NCBI RefSeq assembly: GCF_000576555.1
Contig: NZ_CP007145.1
Span: 4,610,501 to 4,674,500 of the forward strand
Direction: 5' to 3'
DNA length: 64,000 bases
DNA from: Hymenobacter swuensis DY53
GTDB lineage: Bacteria > Bacteroidota > Bacteroidia > Cytophagales > Hymenobacteraceae
Of this stretch, positions 44,701 to 52,810 are shown piece by piece. Position 1 is the stretch's first letter. Every line of letters begins with the position of its first letter. The translations under genes were made by a program, and so were the position numbers. The notes under the pieces were generated by a model, which saw only the letters and a list, made by a program, of their open reading frames with translations, searched no databases and was not told where the DNA came from.

Positions 44701-46560
44701 ATGTTGCTGATGCAGGGCCGTGTAGGTCGCGCCGGCCAGCAAAATTTCAGTCACGCGGCTGGTTTGCTGCATCCAGGCCGTATCGGCCACGGCTGCGCCG
44801 GCCAGCGGCGGAGCCAGCTGAGCGTGGCGGGCGGCGGGCAGTAGCTTTTCGGCGGCGGCGCGGTCAGTAGGCCCAGCCAGACCCAGCGGCGCTGCCATGG
44901 CAGCGGCCTGGGTTTGCAGGTCCTGCACGGCGGCCTGGGCCGTGGCCAGCTGGGCGGTGAGGGTGGACTGGTCAGCGGGCAATAACACCGTCAGCTCGCT
45001 GCCCCAGAAAAGCAGGTGTTTGGGCGGTCCGGTTTTCTGCAGAGTAGCCTGCAGAAGCGTCGCCGATGCTTCGGCGTGGGTCGCGTCGGCATCGGCCCAG
45101 GTGGCCAGATTGGGTAAGGCAATGCGCGGCAGCTCCACCGGGCTTCGCTCTTCGGCTAGGCGCAGCAGCTCACCAACTACCTGCTGGGCGGTGCGGCGGC
45201 TGTGACCGATGGGTGCGTTTACAGCCAGGGCGTAGTCGTTGAGGGCCTGGCGGTAGCGGGGCAGCTGGGTTATCTGGTCTTCCACGCTGGCGGCCGTGGC
45301 GGGGCGGCCGAGGCTCAGGGTCTGCCGCAACTCGTCGTGGAGGGCTTTTTTGTTGGCTTTGTGGCTGTGCAGCTCCAGACAGGCCGCGCCCAGGCCCAGG
45401 GCATCGAGCCGGCGCTTTACTACTTCCAGCGCGGCCATTTTTTCGGCCACAAACAGCACTTTCTTCCCGGCCCCAATGGCCTCGGCCAACAGGTTGGCAA
45501 TGGTCTGCGACTTGCCGGTGCCGGGAGGGCCCTGCACCACCAGGTTGCGCCCTTCCTGTACCGCCAGCAAAGCCAACAGCTGCGAAGAATCGGCGTCCAG
45601 CACCTGATGCAGCTCGTGGGCAGAGCTTTCGGTATCCAGAAAGGCCGTGTCGCCCACCGTCGGGGCCGCGTCGCGGAAGCCGGTATTCGGACCCAGCAGA
45701 GCCTTGATGGCGGGGTGGTTAAGCAGCGGGCTGTCGGCGGGCCAGGTAGCGGGGTCCAGGTCGCGGTAGAGTAGGAACTTGCCGAAGGAGAAGAAGCCCA
45801 GGGCAACGGAATCGGGGGTTACTTCCCAGCGCGGCAGGCCCGCCACGGCAGCCGCTACGGCCGCGTAATAGTCGGCCAGGGACGTTTCCTCCTCCAGCAG
45901 CGGCAACACCAGACCGAAGCTAGCTTTGAGCTTGGCCTGCAGACTCAGGTTGCTTTCGATTTCGGTTCCGGTGTGGCGCAGCTTAAACCGCTCGGCGGCG
46001 GTGCCGCGCTCCAGCAGCACCGGCACCAGCACCAGCGGGGCCTGCCGGGCTTCCTCGGTACTGTCGGCCTCGTACCAGCTCAGCATCCCCAGGGCCAGGT
46101 ACAGGATGTTTACGCCCTGTTCCTCCAGGCTGGTGCGGGCGGTGTAGTAGGTGTTCAGCAGGCGGCTTTCCAGCTTGGCCAGCGGCTCAGCGGTTTGCAG
46201 CTTGTTGTCCGCAGCATCGGCGGCAAGTACGGCGGCGGTGGTAAGCTGCTGGGGCGTTACAGCGGCGGGCACGGGCAAACCCAAGGTTGCGGCCCGGCGG
46301 GCGGCCCGCTCCGCGTCGCCCTTCCAGCCGACGGGAGTTGGCAATGCTACTTCCGGGACGGGGGCAAATACCATTGCACGCCCTTTGCGCACCAGCAGTT
46401 CCCATACTGCCGCCGACTGCTCGCCAACTACCTCAACGCCCCGCGCTTTCGAGGGACGAAAGTTGAGCAACGGGTTGCGTAAACCCAAGTCCAGCAGCTC
46501 CTGGCGGGATGCTTCCAGACGAACGGTCAACGTAGAAGCAGCAGTAGAATCAGTCGACAT
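41728..46560 (-). CDS. DUF4011/SF1 helicase/endonuclease-like/DUF3320 protein
   Basis: 1610 residues with an ordered four-part layout. DUF4011-like region at about 1-130 (ELLDLGLRNPLLNFRPS). A superfamily-1 ATPase/helicase with Walker A VQGPPGTGKSQTIANLLAEA near 341, DEASQVKPVDALG near 998, GDSKQLPPTSFF, and NVLITRARQRCEVF near 1245. A PD-(D/E)xK-like endonuclease-like domain near 1290-1390 (FEEAVHRAL, YIDLAVMD, GIECDGAMYHSARSARDRDR). A DUF3320 region after about 1440. Large proteins of this build are common in bacterial defence and DNA-maintenance contexts, and the endonuclease domain resembles the MTES_1575 family; the role here is not known. No methylase or other defence gene is adjacent. 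A very short leader separates it from the permease gene. Confidence 0.85.
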   Translation of the reverse strand: MSTDSTAASTLTVRLEASRQELLDLGLRNPLLNFRPSKARGVEVVGEQSAAVWELLVRKGRAMVFAPVPEVALPTPVGWKGDAERAARRAATLGLPVPAAVTPQQLTTAAVLAADAADNKLQTAEPLAKLESRLLNTYYTARTSLEEQGVNILYLALGMLSWYEADSTEEARQAPLVLVPVLLERGTAAERFKLRHTGTEIESNLSLQAKLKASFGLVLPLLEEETSLADYYAAVAAAVAGLPRWEVTPDSVALGFFSFGKFLLYRDLDPATWPADSPLLNHPAIKALLGPNTGFRDAAPTVGDTAFLDTESSAHELHQVLDADSSQLLALLAVQEGRNLVVQGPPGTGKSQTIANLLAEAIGAGKKVLFVAEKMAALEVVKRRLDALGLGAACLELHSHKANKKALHDELRQTLSLGRPATAASVEDQITQLPRYRQALNDYALAVNAPIGHSRRTAQQVVGELLRLAEERSPVELPRIALPNLATWADADATHAEASATLLQATLQKTGPPKHLLFWGSELTVLLPADQSTLTAQLATAQAAVQDLQTQAAAMAAPLGLAGPTDRAAAEKLLPAARHAQLAPPLAGAAVADTAWMQQTSRVTEILLAGATYTALHQQHDAVLLPEAWDQQLLTERAVLLSYGGKWWNVLSGDYRRARQRLQRLWRGPLPKDAAELLPVIDAIHETTRHRQTLTEADAWAGALFGPAWQGTHSSWPALAKTQEYLTLTHQRISRGELPKELLGYLAANQSLGSTSSFDERGRQGEAHRQNDLADQLAALETALTQHRAALQAVADSLQLNEVRRFGPAGRLQFHAFDNQQQTLAAWAADVPALRLMIEWNNVAASVHQEQLPELLLLAESWPDAPRFLAAAVRQTWLEYLQRRAYEQHPALRQFERASHEELAARFRQADQDSLYHNRIRALRRHHEGLPHPQAGGQMLLLKNEFAKKSRHKPLRRLMAEAGRAVQAIKPVFMMSPLSVAGYLPPGAVEFDLVVFDEASQVKPVDALGAIARGRQLVVVGDSKQLPPTSFFDSLTGAGEEADEENVTADIQSILELCKARQMPERMLRWHYRSLHQSLIAASNHLFYENKLVIFPSPGGQGQLGLVYHQLPETYYERGTTRTNPLEAQAVAEAVLHHARTTPRLTLGVVAFSTAQRQAIQDALEKLRRQHPETEAFFNRHPHEPFFIKNLENVQGDERDVILISIGYGRTKDGYLPMSFGPLNGEGGERRLNVLITRARQRCEVFTNITADDLDLSRTRAKGVAALKTFLNFAQHGRLNQNKDTGRPMESPFEEAVHRALMARGYVVRPQIGSQGFYIDLAVMDPDQPGRYVLGIECDGAMYHSARSARDRDRLRQQVLEAVGWRLHRIWSTDWFRDPQRETERAVQAIEEARRRATQDDPDEPEEPETTAETTGIEREDLPVESPALAEPYQVAQLPAAVGHRELHQHGLGQLANWLTQIVRIESPIHLDEATRRLGQASGATQVGARMRKAGRDAALLAANLRHLRQQGDFLWDISMQQPPLRDRSQLPAISRKLTFVAPEELARALRTVVEQSFVLPREAVFLPTVRLLGFSRLSEEMRQQLDAVLAGLLESGEVVEVNGVLKPAE

Positions 46561-46601
46561 ACACTACAAATCCGGCAAGAATTACGCGCACTTACCATAC
46601 A

Positions 46602-46632
46602 AAACCCGTCGGCAACGGATGCCGACGGGTTT
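46602..46632 (-). terminator. Terminator of the amino acid permease
   Basis: AAACCCGTCGGC pairs with GCCGACGGGTTT around 7 nt, followed on the minus strand by TTTTG. It lies between the permease stop and the helicase start. Confidence 0.75.
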
Positions 46633-46657
46633 GTGAAGCTGCCAGAAAACAGCCTGT

Positions 46658-48421
46658 TTACGACACTGCCGCAGCCTTCTTCAGACCTAGCTTCGAGTGT
46701 TTGAAGCCGTAATTGAAGTACAGGGCCAACCCAATCACCAGCCAGCCAAAGAACAGCAGCCAGTTGTTGATGCCGAGCTGGGTCATCAGGTAGAGGTTGG
46801 TAAGCAGGCCCAGCGTGGGCAGCAGGCTCAGCTTTTTGCGGAACGAGAGCCAGGCCAGGCCCAGGCAGAACCCGAAGAACACCAGCATCGGGATGTAGTG
46901 GCGGCCTTCCTCGTAGCTGCTGAAAGCCTGCGTAAACTCGCGGATACCGGCCTGGTTGTACATAAACAGCAGCCCGGCCCCGACCAGCAGCACCAGCGGC
47001 ACCAGAAATTGGCCGTTGATGTAGGGCACCTTGAAGCGGGCGTTGCTCTGGCCGTGGGGGTCGATGATGAGGATGCCGCCGCACACCAGGGCAAAGGCAA
47101 ACAGTGTCCCAATGCTCGTCAGGTCAATCACTAGGTCCATGTTCAGCAGCATGGCCGGCACGCCTACAAAGAAGCCCGTCACGATGGTGCTGAACGAAGG
47201 CGTGTGGAACTTGGGGTGCACCCGGGAGAATACCGGCGGCAGCAGCCCGTCGCGGCTCATGGTCATCCAGATGCGGGGCTGCCCGATCTGGAACACCAGC
47301 AGCACCGAGGCCATAGCCAGCACCGCTGACACGGCCACCACGCCGCCCAGCCACTTCACGCCTACTTTGTTGAACACATACGCCAGCGGGTCGCCCACAG
47401 CCAGCTCCTTGTAGTTCACCATACCGGTGAGAATCAGGGTGATAATCACGTAGAGAATGGTGCAGATGATGAGGGCGTAAATCATGGCCCGGGGCAGGTC
47501 GCGCTGGGGGTTTTTGCACTCCTCCGCCGTCGTCGAAATGGCATCGAAGCCGATGTAGGCGAAGAACACCGCCGACACGCCTTTCAGCACGCCGCCGATG
47601 CCATTGGGGGCAAACGGGCTCCAGTTTTCGGGCTGCACGTAGAACGCGCCTACCAGAATCACCACGGCCACTACCACCAGCTTCAGGGCCACCAACAGGT
47701 TGCTAGCGTTCTTACTTTCCTTGATACCCACGTACACCAACGCCGTAATAGCCAGGGTAATAAGCCCGGCCGGCAGATCCAGCACCAGCCGCAGCCCGCC
47801 CCCGATTTCGGGAGCCGCGCTCCAGGCTTTGTAGCCTTCCAGTTGGGCCGCTGAAGCTTCGCTCAGCGGCTTGCCGGCCTGCATCAACGCCAGCACTTCG
47901 TTGTAGTATTTGTGGGCGCTCTGCATGCCCATCGTGAGCCAGATAGGCACGTTGACGCCCACGCCGCTCAGCAGCCCGGTAAAGTAATCCGACCACGAAA
48001 TGGCCACCACGATGTTGCCCACCGCGTACTCCATAATCAGCGCCCACCCGATAATCCAGGCCGTAAGCTCTCCGAAGGAAGCGTAAGCGTAAGTATATGC
48101 CGAGCCCGACACAGGAATGGTGGCCGCAAACTGCGCATAGCACAACGCCGAGAAGGCGCAGGCAATGGCCGTAAACACGAACAGCAACGACACAGCCGGG
48201 CCGCCATCATGCGAGGCGTTGCCGATGGTACTGAAGATACCGGCCCCGATAACGGCCGCAATACCGAGGGCAGTCAGGTCCCGAACGGTGAGGTGGCGCT
48301 CCAGGCCGCCGGCAGGGCCGCCGTGGCCTTCCGCGTCGGCGGGCGGGTTGTGCAGAATGTCGTCGAGGCTTTTGCGGCGAAACAGGCCGCTGAGGCGCGA
48401 GGGAGGCAGGGGGGTTGACAA
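46658..48421 (-). CDS. APC-family amino acid permease
   Basis: About 587 residues if started at the TTG at 48421 (giving STPLPPSRLSGLFRRKSLDD). Longer readings up to 49051 exist but have no family sequence before FRRKSLDDIL, so I reject them; the exact start is uncertain and no good ATG is present. Residues LTALGIAAVIGAGIFSTIGN contain the conserved APC helix-1 motif, and GFDAISTTAEECKNPQRDLP is the typical cationic-amino-acid-transporter type motif. Twelve or so helices. It imports amino acids across the inner membrane with an ion gradient. It is divergent from the Cys-motif protein at 48576. Confidence 0.88.
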   Translation of the reverse strand: MSTPLPPSRLSGLFRRKSLDDILHNPPADAEGHGGPAGGLERHLTVRDLTALGIAAVIGAGIFSTIGNASHDGGPAVSLLFVFTAIACAFSALCYAQFAATIPVSGSAYTYAYASFGELTAWIIGWALIMEYAVGNIVVAISWSDYFTGLLSGVGVNVPIWLTMGMQSAHKYYNEVLALMQAGKPLSEASAAQLEGYKAWSAAPEIGGGLRLVLDLPAGLITLAITALVYVGIKESKNASNLLVALKLVVVAVVILVGAFYVQPENWSPFAPNGIGGVLKGVSAVFFAYIGFDAISTTAEECKNPQRDLPRAMIYALIICTILYVIITLILTGMVNYKELAVGDPLAYVFNKVGVKWLGGVVAVSAVLAMASVLLVFQIGQPRIWMTMSRDGLLPPVFSRVHPKFHTPSFSTIVTGFFVGVPAMLLNMDLVIDLTSIGTLFAFALVCGGILIIDPHGQSNARFKVPYINGQFLVPLVLLVGAGLLFMYNQAGIREFTQAFSSYEEGRHYIPMLVFFGFCLGLAWLSFRKKLSLLPTLGLLTNLYLMTQLGINNWLLFFGWLVIGLALYFNYGFKHSKLGLKKAAAVS

Positions 48422-48575
48422 AATCGGGCGTGAGAGGGTAGAAAGGGAAACCTGAGCAAACTGACGCCCGATCCGCACTTGGCAGATAGGGCCCCGCGTT
48501 TGCTTCAGGGGGCAAAAGATACAGAATAATGGCGGGCGGCTGCATGGGTTGGCGTGCCAATGGTATCTTCCGGCT

Positions 48576-49283
48576 ATGGCTTCCCGTATTTCGCTCCCCC
48601 AGCCCTGCCCGGCCTCCTGGGCCGATATGACGCCCGCTTCCGGCGGCCGCCACTGCGCCGCCTGCAACAAGGTGGTAGTCGATTTCACTTCCCTGACCGA
48701 AGCCGAAACTGTGGCCGCGCTGCGGCAGCCGGACCGGGTGTGCGGCCGGTTTCGGCAAGAGCAGATCAATCCGCTTGCCAGTTGGGCACCGTGGCTGGCG
48801 GCGGCCGTTCTCACTCTGTCGTCCTGCGAAACGAGCTCGTCAGCCGGTTCAACCCTGAGCCCGGAACTGCCAGCTAAAGAGACGCTCGTACACCAGGATT
48901 CTATTCTGGTACGTGGCAAGGTGGTGGATAAGGGAAGTGGCCAGCCGCTGGCCCAGGCCATTATTATCAGCGAGCAGGATACCTCCTTCCATACCCGTAC
49001 CGATGCGGAGGGCACCTTTGCCCTGCTACTTCCCAGGTCATTGCGCGGCACTCAACTGGTAGCCGCTCAGCCTGAGCCGGCTCATCTGACTCCCGATGAC
49101 CCGGAGCCCGGCTTGTATATCCCCCGCTATTTCTCCGCGGATGAAAGCAGACCTATTGTAATCCGGCTGCGCAACCCGGGGCCCATGATTGGCATGCCTG
49201 TCCTGGAACCTCAGGAAAATTACTCGCCGGCCGTCATGTCGCGGGTAATGCACCTGGCGCCGCCCCCAAAAATTTCCCACTAG
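48576..49283 (+). CDS. GRHC-x2-C motif protein with carboxypeptidase-regulatory-like domain
   Basis: 235 residues from the ATG at 48576. The N-terminus has the Bacteroidota motif CPASWADMTPASGGRHCAAC then NKVVVDFTSLTEAE and VCGRF, with four spaced cysteines, which may bind metal. A hydrophobic stretch WLAAAVLTLSSC resembles a membrane anchor or lipobox. Then a carboxypeptidase-D regulatory-like beta domain (VRGKVVDKGSGQPLAQAII). The C-terminal half is unrecognised. The next gene is a paralog with the same head. The longer reading from 48549 adds nine residues and I prefer the start by comparison with that paralog. Function unknown; perhaps a surface-linked receptor or regulatory protein. Confidence 0.75.
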   Translation: MASRISLPQPCPASWADMTPASGGRHCAACNKVVVDFTSLTEAETVAALRQPDRVCGRFRQEQINPLASWAPWLAAAVLTLSSCETSSSAGSTLSPELPAKETLVHQDSILVRGKVVDKGSGQPLAQAIIISEQDTSFHTRTDAEGTFALLLPRSLRGTQLVAAQPEPAHLTPDDPEPGLYIPRYFSADESRPIVIRLRNPGPMIGMPVLEPQENYSPAVMSRVMHLAPPPKISH

Positions 49284-49357
49284 CCCAGCTTTCCCACCGC
49301 CGCGTGTGGAATCCGGCCCGGTCCGGCATCAGACAGACCGAACCTTACCCTACTGCC

Positions 49358-50083
49358 ATGCCTGCCCGCTACACCCTCACCGTTCCGCAACCCTGCCATG
49401 AGAGCTGGGCCGCCATGACACCCGCCGCCCAGGGCCGCCACTGCGCCGCCTGTGATAAGGTAGTAGTTGACTTTACCCGCCTGACCGACGCCGAGGTGGT
49501 GGCTTTTCTGAGCCGGCCCACCGGGCCCAGCTGCGGCCGGTTCCAGACGGAGCAGCTGAACCGCCCGCTCCGGGCCACGGCCGAAGCACCGGCTTCGCGT
49601 CGGTGGCTGGCGGCTGCCCTGGCGGTGCTGGGGCTGGGCGTGGCCGGACCGGTGGCGGCCCAAACCCGCCTCGTCGCCCCGCAGGAGCAGCGGGTATTGT
49701 TGGGGGAAACGGTAGCACCAGCGGCCACTTCACCCAACCGGAGTATTCGGGGCCGGGTGACGGATGCGGCTACGGGTGCAGGACTGCCAGGGGTGACGGT
49801 GCTTTTGACGAACACTACTATAGGGGTTTCTACCAATTCGGACGGAACGTTCGAGTTACCAGGCTTATCTGCGGCCGCCAGCCAGCTCACCGTTGCTTCA
49901 ATTGGTTATTTTACCCAACAAGTCGTGTTGGCAGATTTCAAAGGCCAAGACATCTATATAAAGCTTGCTGTTGATGAGAAAGCCATGAATGAGCGAATTG
50001 TGGTAGGAGGCTGTTCCGTATCACCTTGGTATTCCCCCCGCAGCCTGTGGCAGCGGCTGACACAACCATTTCGGCGTCATTAA
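49358..50083 (+). CDS. Paralogous GRHC-x2-C motif protein
   Basis: 241 residues. It begins PARYTLTVPQPCHESWAAMT and carries GRHCAACDKVVVDFTRLTDAE, then SCGRFQTEQLNR, close to its upstream neighbour. A membrane helix follows (RWLAAALAVLGLGVAGPVAAQ). The carboxypeptidase-regulatory-like domain is SIRGRVTDAATGAGLPGVTV. The end (SPWYSPRSLWQRLTQPFRRH) is unique. The pair arose by tandem duplication and diverged at the C-terminus. I know of no function for either. Start chosen at 49358 by matching the paralog. A lipoprotein gene follows 50 bases later and may be in the same operon. Confidence 0.75.
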   Translation: MPARYTLTVPQPCHESWAAMTPAAQGRHCAACDKVVVDFTRLTDAEVVAFLSRPTGPSCGRFQTEQLNRPLRATAEAPASRRWLAAALAVLGLGVAGPVAAQTRLVAPQEQRVLLGETVAPAATSPNRSIRGRVTDAATGAGLPGVTVLLTNTTIGVSTNSDGTFELPGLSAAASQLTVASIGYFTQQVVLADFKGQDIYIKLAVDEKAMNERIVVGGCSVSPWYSPRSLWQRLTQPFRRH

Positions 50084-50132
50084 ATCAGCCAGCAGCAAAC
50101 CTTTCGGCCCCTCAACTCCTTATTCCGGCAGT

Positions 50133-51254
50133 ATGAAGAATTTACTGCTGGCTATTTTCCTGCTATTCATGGCCTCGGGCTGCGCCCTGAAGCCGACCAA
50201 CAAATTCGACGTGTTCACGGAGCGGGCCCAGCTGCCCCAGGAGGAGGCCGTGCACAAACAAAACTCCCTGGAGTGGTGGTACTTCACCGGCCACCTGCGC
50301 GACCGGAAAACCGGCGAGCAGTTTGGAGTGGAGTACGTGTTTTTCCACTTTAACCTGAACGGCAAGCGCGACTGGCAGATGGTGAACTTCGCCCTCACCG
50401 ACCCACAGGCCAAACAGTTCCGCTACGACTACAAGGTGCAGCGCCTCCCGCAGCTCCTGGAACCTAAGCTGCCGCTGAGCCTGCACGCCGAGAAAAAAGA
50501 CCAGACTTGGACCCTCGACGGGCAGGAAGGCCGCTACCATTTGCAGGGCCGCATGGCCGCCCACCAGGGCCATGCCCTCGATCTGCGCACTACCCCCGCC
50601 AAACCCGTGCTGCTGCACAGCGGCACCGGCTATGAAAACTACGGCGACGTGGCCAAAGCCGGCTACTATAGCTACCCCCGCCTCACGGCCACCGGCACGC
50701 TGGAAGTAAACGGCCAGGTGCACGAGGTGGAGGGCGAGCTGTGGTACGACCGGCAATGGAACTGCAACAGCGTGACCAACAAAGGCATCGGCTGGGACTG
50801 GTTTTCGTTGCAGCTCGATGAAACCGACCCGGCCGCTACCGCCCAGGCCGGCCCCCAGCCCGGCGCGGCCCCGGCCACCACGCGCCACGATATCATGACC
50901 TACCTGCTGTTTGACCGCAACTCCAGCCGCACCGTGAGCGGCGGCACTTACAGCGGCCCCAGCCAGAATGAGGATCTGAAAGCGGACGACTTCCAGCTCG
51001 AGGTCCTCGACTATTGGACCAGCCCCCACTCCCGGCTGCGCTACCCAAGCAAATGGCGTCTGCGCATCCCCAGCCAGGAGTACGACCTCACCATCACCCC
51101 GCTGGTAGCCGACCAGGAACTCACGCTCAAGCTCTTCGCCGGCATCAAGATGCACTACTGGGAAGGTATGTGCCAGGTAGAAGGCACCCACCACGGCCGC
51201 CCCGTCCAGGGCAACAGCTACGTAGAGCTGACCAACCGGGGAAAAGAGAAGTAA
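50133..51254 (+). CDS. AttH/CrtC-like lipoprotein (lipocalin-like domain)
   Basis: 373 residues. A lipoprotein signal ends in FMASGC (Cys17), so the protein is probably lipid-anchored. NSLEWWYFTGHLRDRKTGE is the hallmark of the AttH/CrtC hydroxyneurosporene synthase-like family (PF07143), which has a lipocalin-like fold. Further motifs are GYYSYPRLTATGTL, WYDRQWNC and the C-terminal YVELTNRG. True CrtC adds water to carotenoids, but lipoprotein members are of unknown substrate, so I do not call it a carotenoid enzyme. It starts 50 bases after the tandem Cys-motif gene. A GTGAGAC-type stem-loop lies directly after its stop. Confidence 0.85.
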   Translation: MKNLLLAIFLLFMASGCALKPTNKFDVFTERAQLPQEEAVHKQNSLEWWYFTGHLRDRKTGEQFGVEYVFFHFNLNGKRDWQMVNFALTDPQAKQFRYDYKVQRLPQLLEPKLPLSLHAEKKDQTWTLDGQEGRYHLQGRMAAHQGHALDLRTTPAKPVLLHSGTGYENYGDVAKAGYYSYPRLTATGTLEVNGQVHEVEGELWYDRQWNCNSVTNKGIGWDWFSLQLDETDPAATAQAGPQPGAAPATTRHDIMTYLLFDRNSSRTVSGGTYSGPSQNEDLKADDFQLEVLDYWTSPHSRLRYPSKWRLRIPSQEYDLTITPLVADQELTLKLFAGIKMHYWEGMCQVEGTHHGRPVQGNSYVELTNRGKEK

Positions 51255-51357
51255 GAACTGAGACTATAAGAGGTGAGACTTCTGTTCTGGAAGCCTGCTG
51301 GCCCAACTGAACGAAATTCTTACTTCTCCCCTCTTATAGTTAATCTCAGGTCTAAAA
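51255..51357. repeat. Stem-loop element (GTGAGAC family) between convergent genes
   Basis: ACTGAGACTATAAGAGGTGA pairs imperfectly with the later CCCTCTTATAGTTAATCTCA. It resembles the tandem elements at 21287-21409 in the same kind of convergent gap. Confidence 0.5.
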
Positions 51358-51358
51358 A

Positions 51359-52546
51359 TTACCCGTTCAGAATCACCCGGAAGGTGGTACCACGGCCCGG
51401 CTCGCTCCATTTCACGAAGAGGCGACCCTTATGATAGTTCTCGATGATGCGCTTGGCCAAGGCCAGACCAAGGCCCCAGCCCCGCTTTTTAGTGGTGTAG
51501 CCGGGCAGAAACACCCGTTCCATCTTGCTTTTCGGGATGCCCTTGCCGGTATCGGTAATATCAATGGCAATCTGGGACTTGTTGCGGATGGGGCGGCGCA
51601 GGTGAATGGTGATGCTGCCCCGGCCGTCCATGGCATCCACAGCGTTTTTGCAGATATTTTCGATGACCCAGTCGAACAACGGGATGTTTACCTGGGCGGG
51701 CGTGTCGGTGGGCAGGTCGGTTTTTACCTCGAAGCTCACCTTCCGCGACACCCGGCTCTGCAGGTAACTGATGGCGTTCTGGGTCACGCGTAGGATGTTC
51801 TCGTCGTTGAGCACCGGCACCGAGCCGATGTTGCTGAACCGCTCGGTAATAATCTCCAGCCGCCGGATGTCCTTGCCCAGTTCCTCCACAATCGGCTCAT
51901 CCCGGAACCGCTCACTCTCACGCAAATACGCCTGCCAGCCCACTAGGCTGCTCAGGGGCGTGCCCAATTGGTGGGCGGTTTCCTTGGCTAGCCCTACCCA
52001 CACCCGGTTCTGTTCGGCGCGGCGGGAGTAGCTGAACGCGAAGTACGCAATAACGCCCAGGCACCCGATAATAGCCAGCTGCACCAGCGGGTAGTACCGC
52101 AGCTGCGTCAGCAGATCCGACTCCTTATAGTACAGGAAGTTACGCAGCCCCGCCCCTATTTCAATGATAATAGGCGGGTGCTGCTCCTTCATCAGTTCAA
52201 TTTCCTTTCGCAGCAGCCGGATAGAGGTTTGCTCCGACACGCCCTTGGGCACGCTCACGTTACGGGCATCCACAATGTTGCCCTCCCCGTCCGTCACAAT
52301 TACCGGTATGGTGGTGTTGGCCCCGATAATCTCGTCCATCAGAAACGACAGGTTCGAGGTTTCCTCAGTGTTGATGATGTAGCGCTGGGTTTTGGCGTAG
52401 AGGTCAATCTGCTCCTGCTCCCGCTCCGAGAGGCGCTGCACCAGCACGTTGGTATAGATGACCGTGGCCGCCCCAATTAGCAGGGCTACGGCCACAATAA
52501 CGAGTTTGATGCGGGATTTCTGGTCGTAAATAGGAATGGGTAGCAC
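51359..52546 (-). CDS. Membrane sensor histidine kinase
   Basis: 395 residues. Two membrane helices (LVIVAVALLIGAATVIYTN and LVQLAIIGCLGVIAYFAF) enclose a sensor segment of about 120 residues. The phospho-accepting His is in AKETAHQLGTPLSSLVGW, the HxLGTP form seen in many Bacteroidota kinases. The HATPase part has NICKNAVDAMDG (N box), DITDTGKGI (G1) and GWGLGLALAKRII (G2). It senses an unknown signal and would phosphorylate a response regulator. None is adjacent, so the partner is elsewhere. It is convergent with the AttH-like gene and divergent from hemA. Confidence 0.92.
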   Translation of the reverse strand: MLPIPIYDQKSRIKLVIVAVALLIGAATVIYTNVLVQRLSEREQEQIDLYAKTQRYIINTEETSNLSFLMDEIIGANTTIPVIVTDGEGNIVDARNVSVPKGVSEQTSIRLLRKEIELMKEQHPPIIIEIGAGLRNFLYYKESDLLTQLRYYPLVQLAIIGCLGVIAYFAFSYSRRAEQNRVWVGLAKETAHQLGTPLSSLVGWQAYLRESERFRDEPIVEELGKDIRRLEIITERFSNIGSVPVLNDENILRVTQNAISYLQSRVSRKVSFEVKTDLPTDTPAQVNIPLFDWVIENICKNAVDAMDGRGSITIHLRRPIRNKSQIAIDITDTGKGIPKSKMERVFLPGYTTKKRGWGLGLALAKRIIENYHKGRLFVKWSEPGRGTTFRVILNG

Positions 52547-52774
52547 AGGCGAAGCGGAACGGTGACGGGAGTGCCGGATACGGCCGACTCCTCAGCGAAG
52601 ATACGGCCACTGCCCCGGCAAGGTCCACGGTAGCTGACATGGGAAAAATGATTTTCGCCGGCTTTACCCCTGATAATCGGCCATTAGCCGATGTGAACCG
52701 GGTTTTTGCCCCAATTTTAACTCTCTCCGAACCCTGGGCGTACATCAACTGTTTTTACCTAGCAATTTGTAGCG

Positions 52775-52782
52775 TATTTTTG
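52775..52782 (+). promoter_or_regulatory. -7 element of hemA
   Basis: TATTTTTG exactly matches TAnnTTTG, 29 bases before the hemA start. No clear -33 TTTG at the right distance. Confidence 0.5.
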
Positions 52783-52810
52783 CCCCCTGATTTTCGCACT
52801 AGCACCAGCT

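Noticed and set aside
48422..49051. N-terminal extension of the amino acid permease
   Set aside because: The added 210 residues overlap the divergent Cys-motif gene and have no family similarity; a TTG near 48421 fits better.
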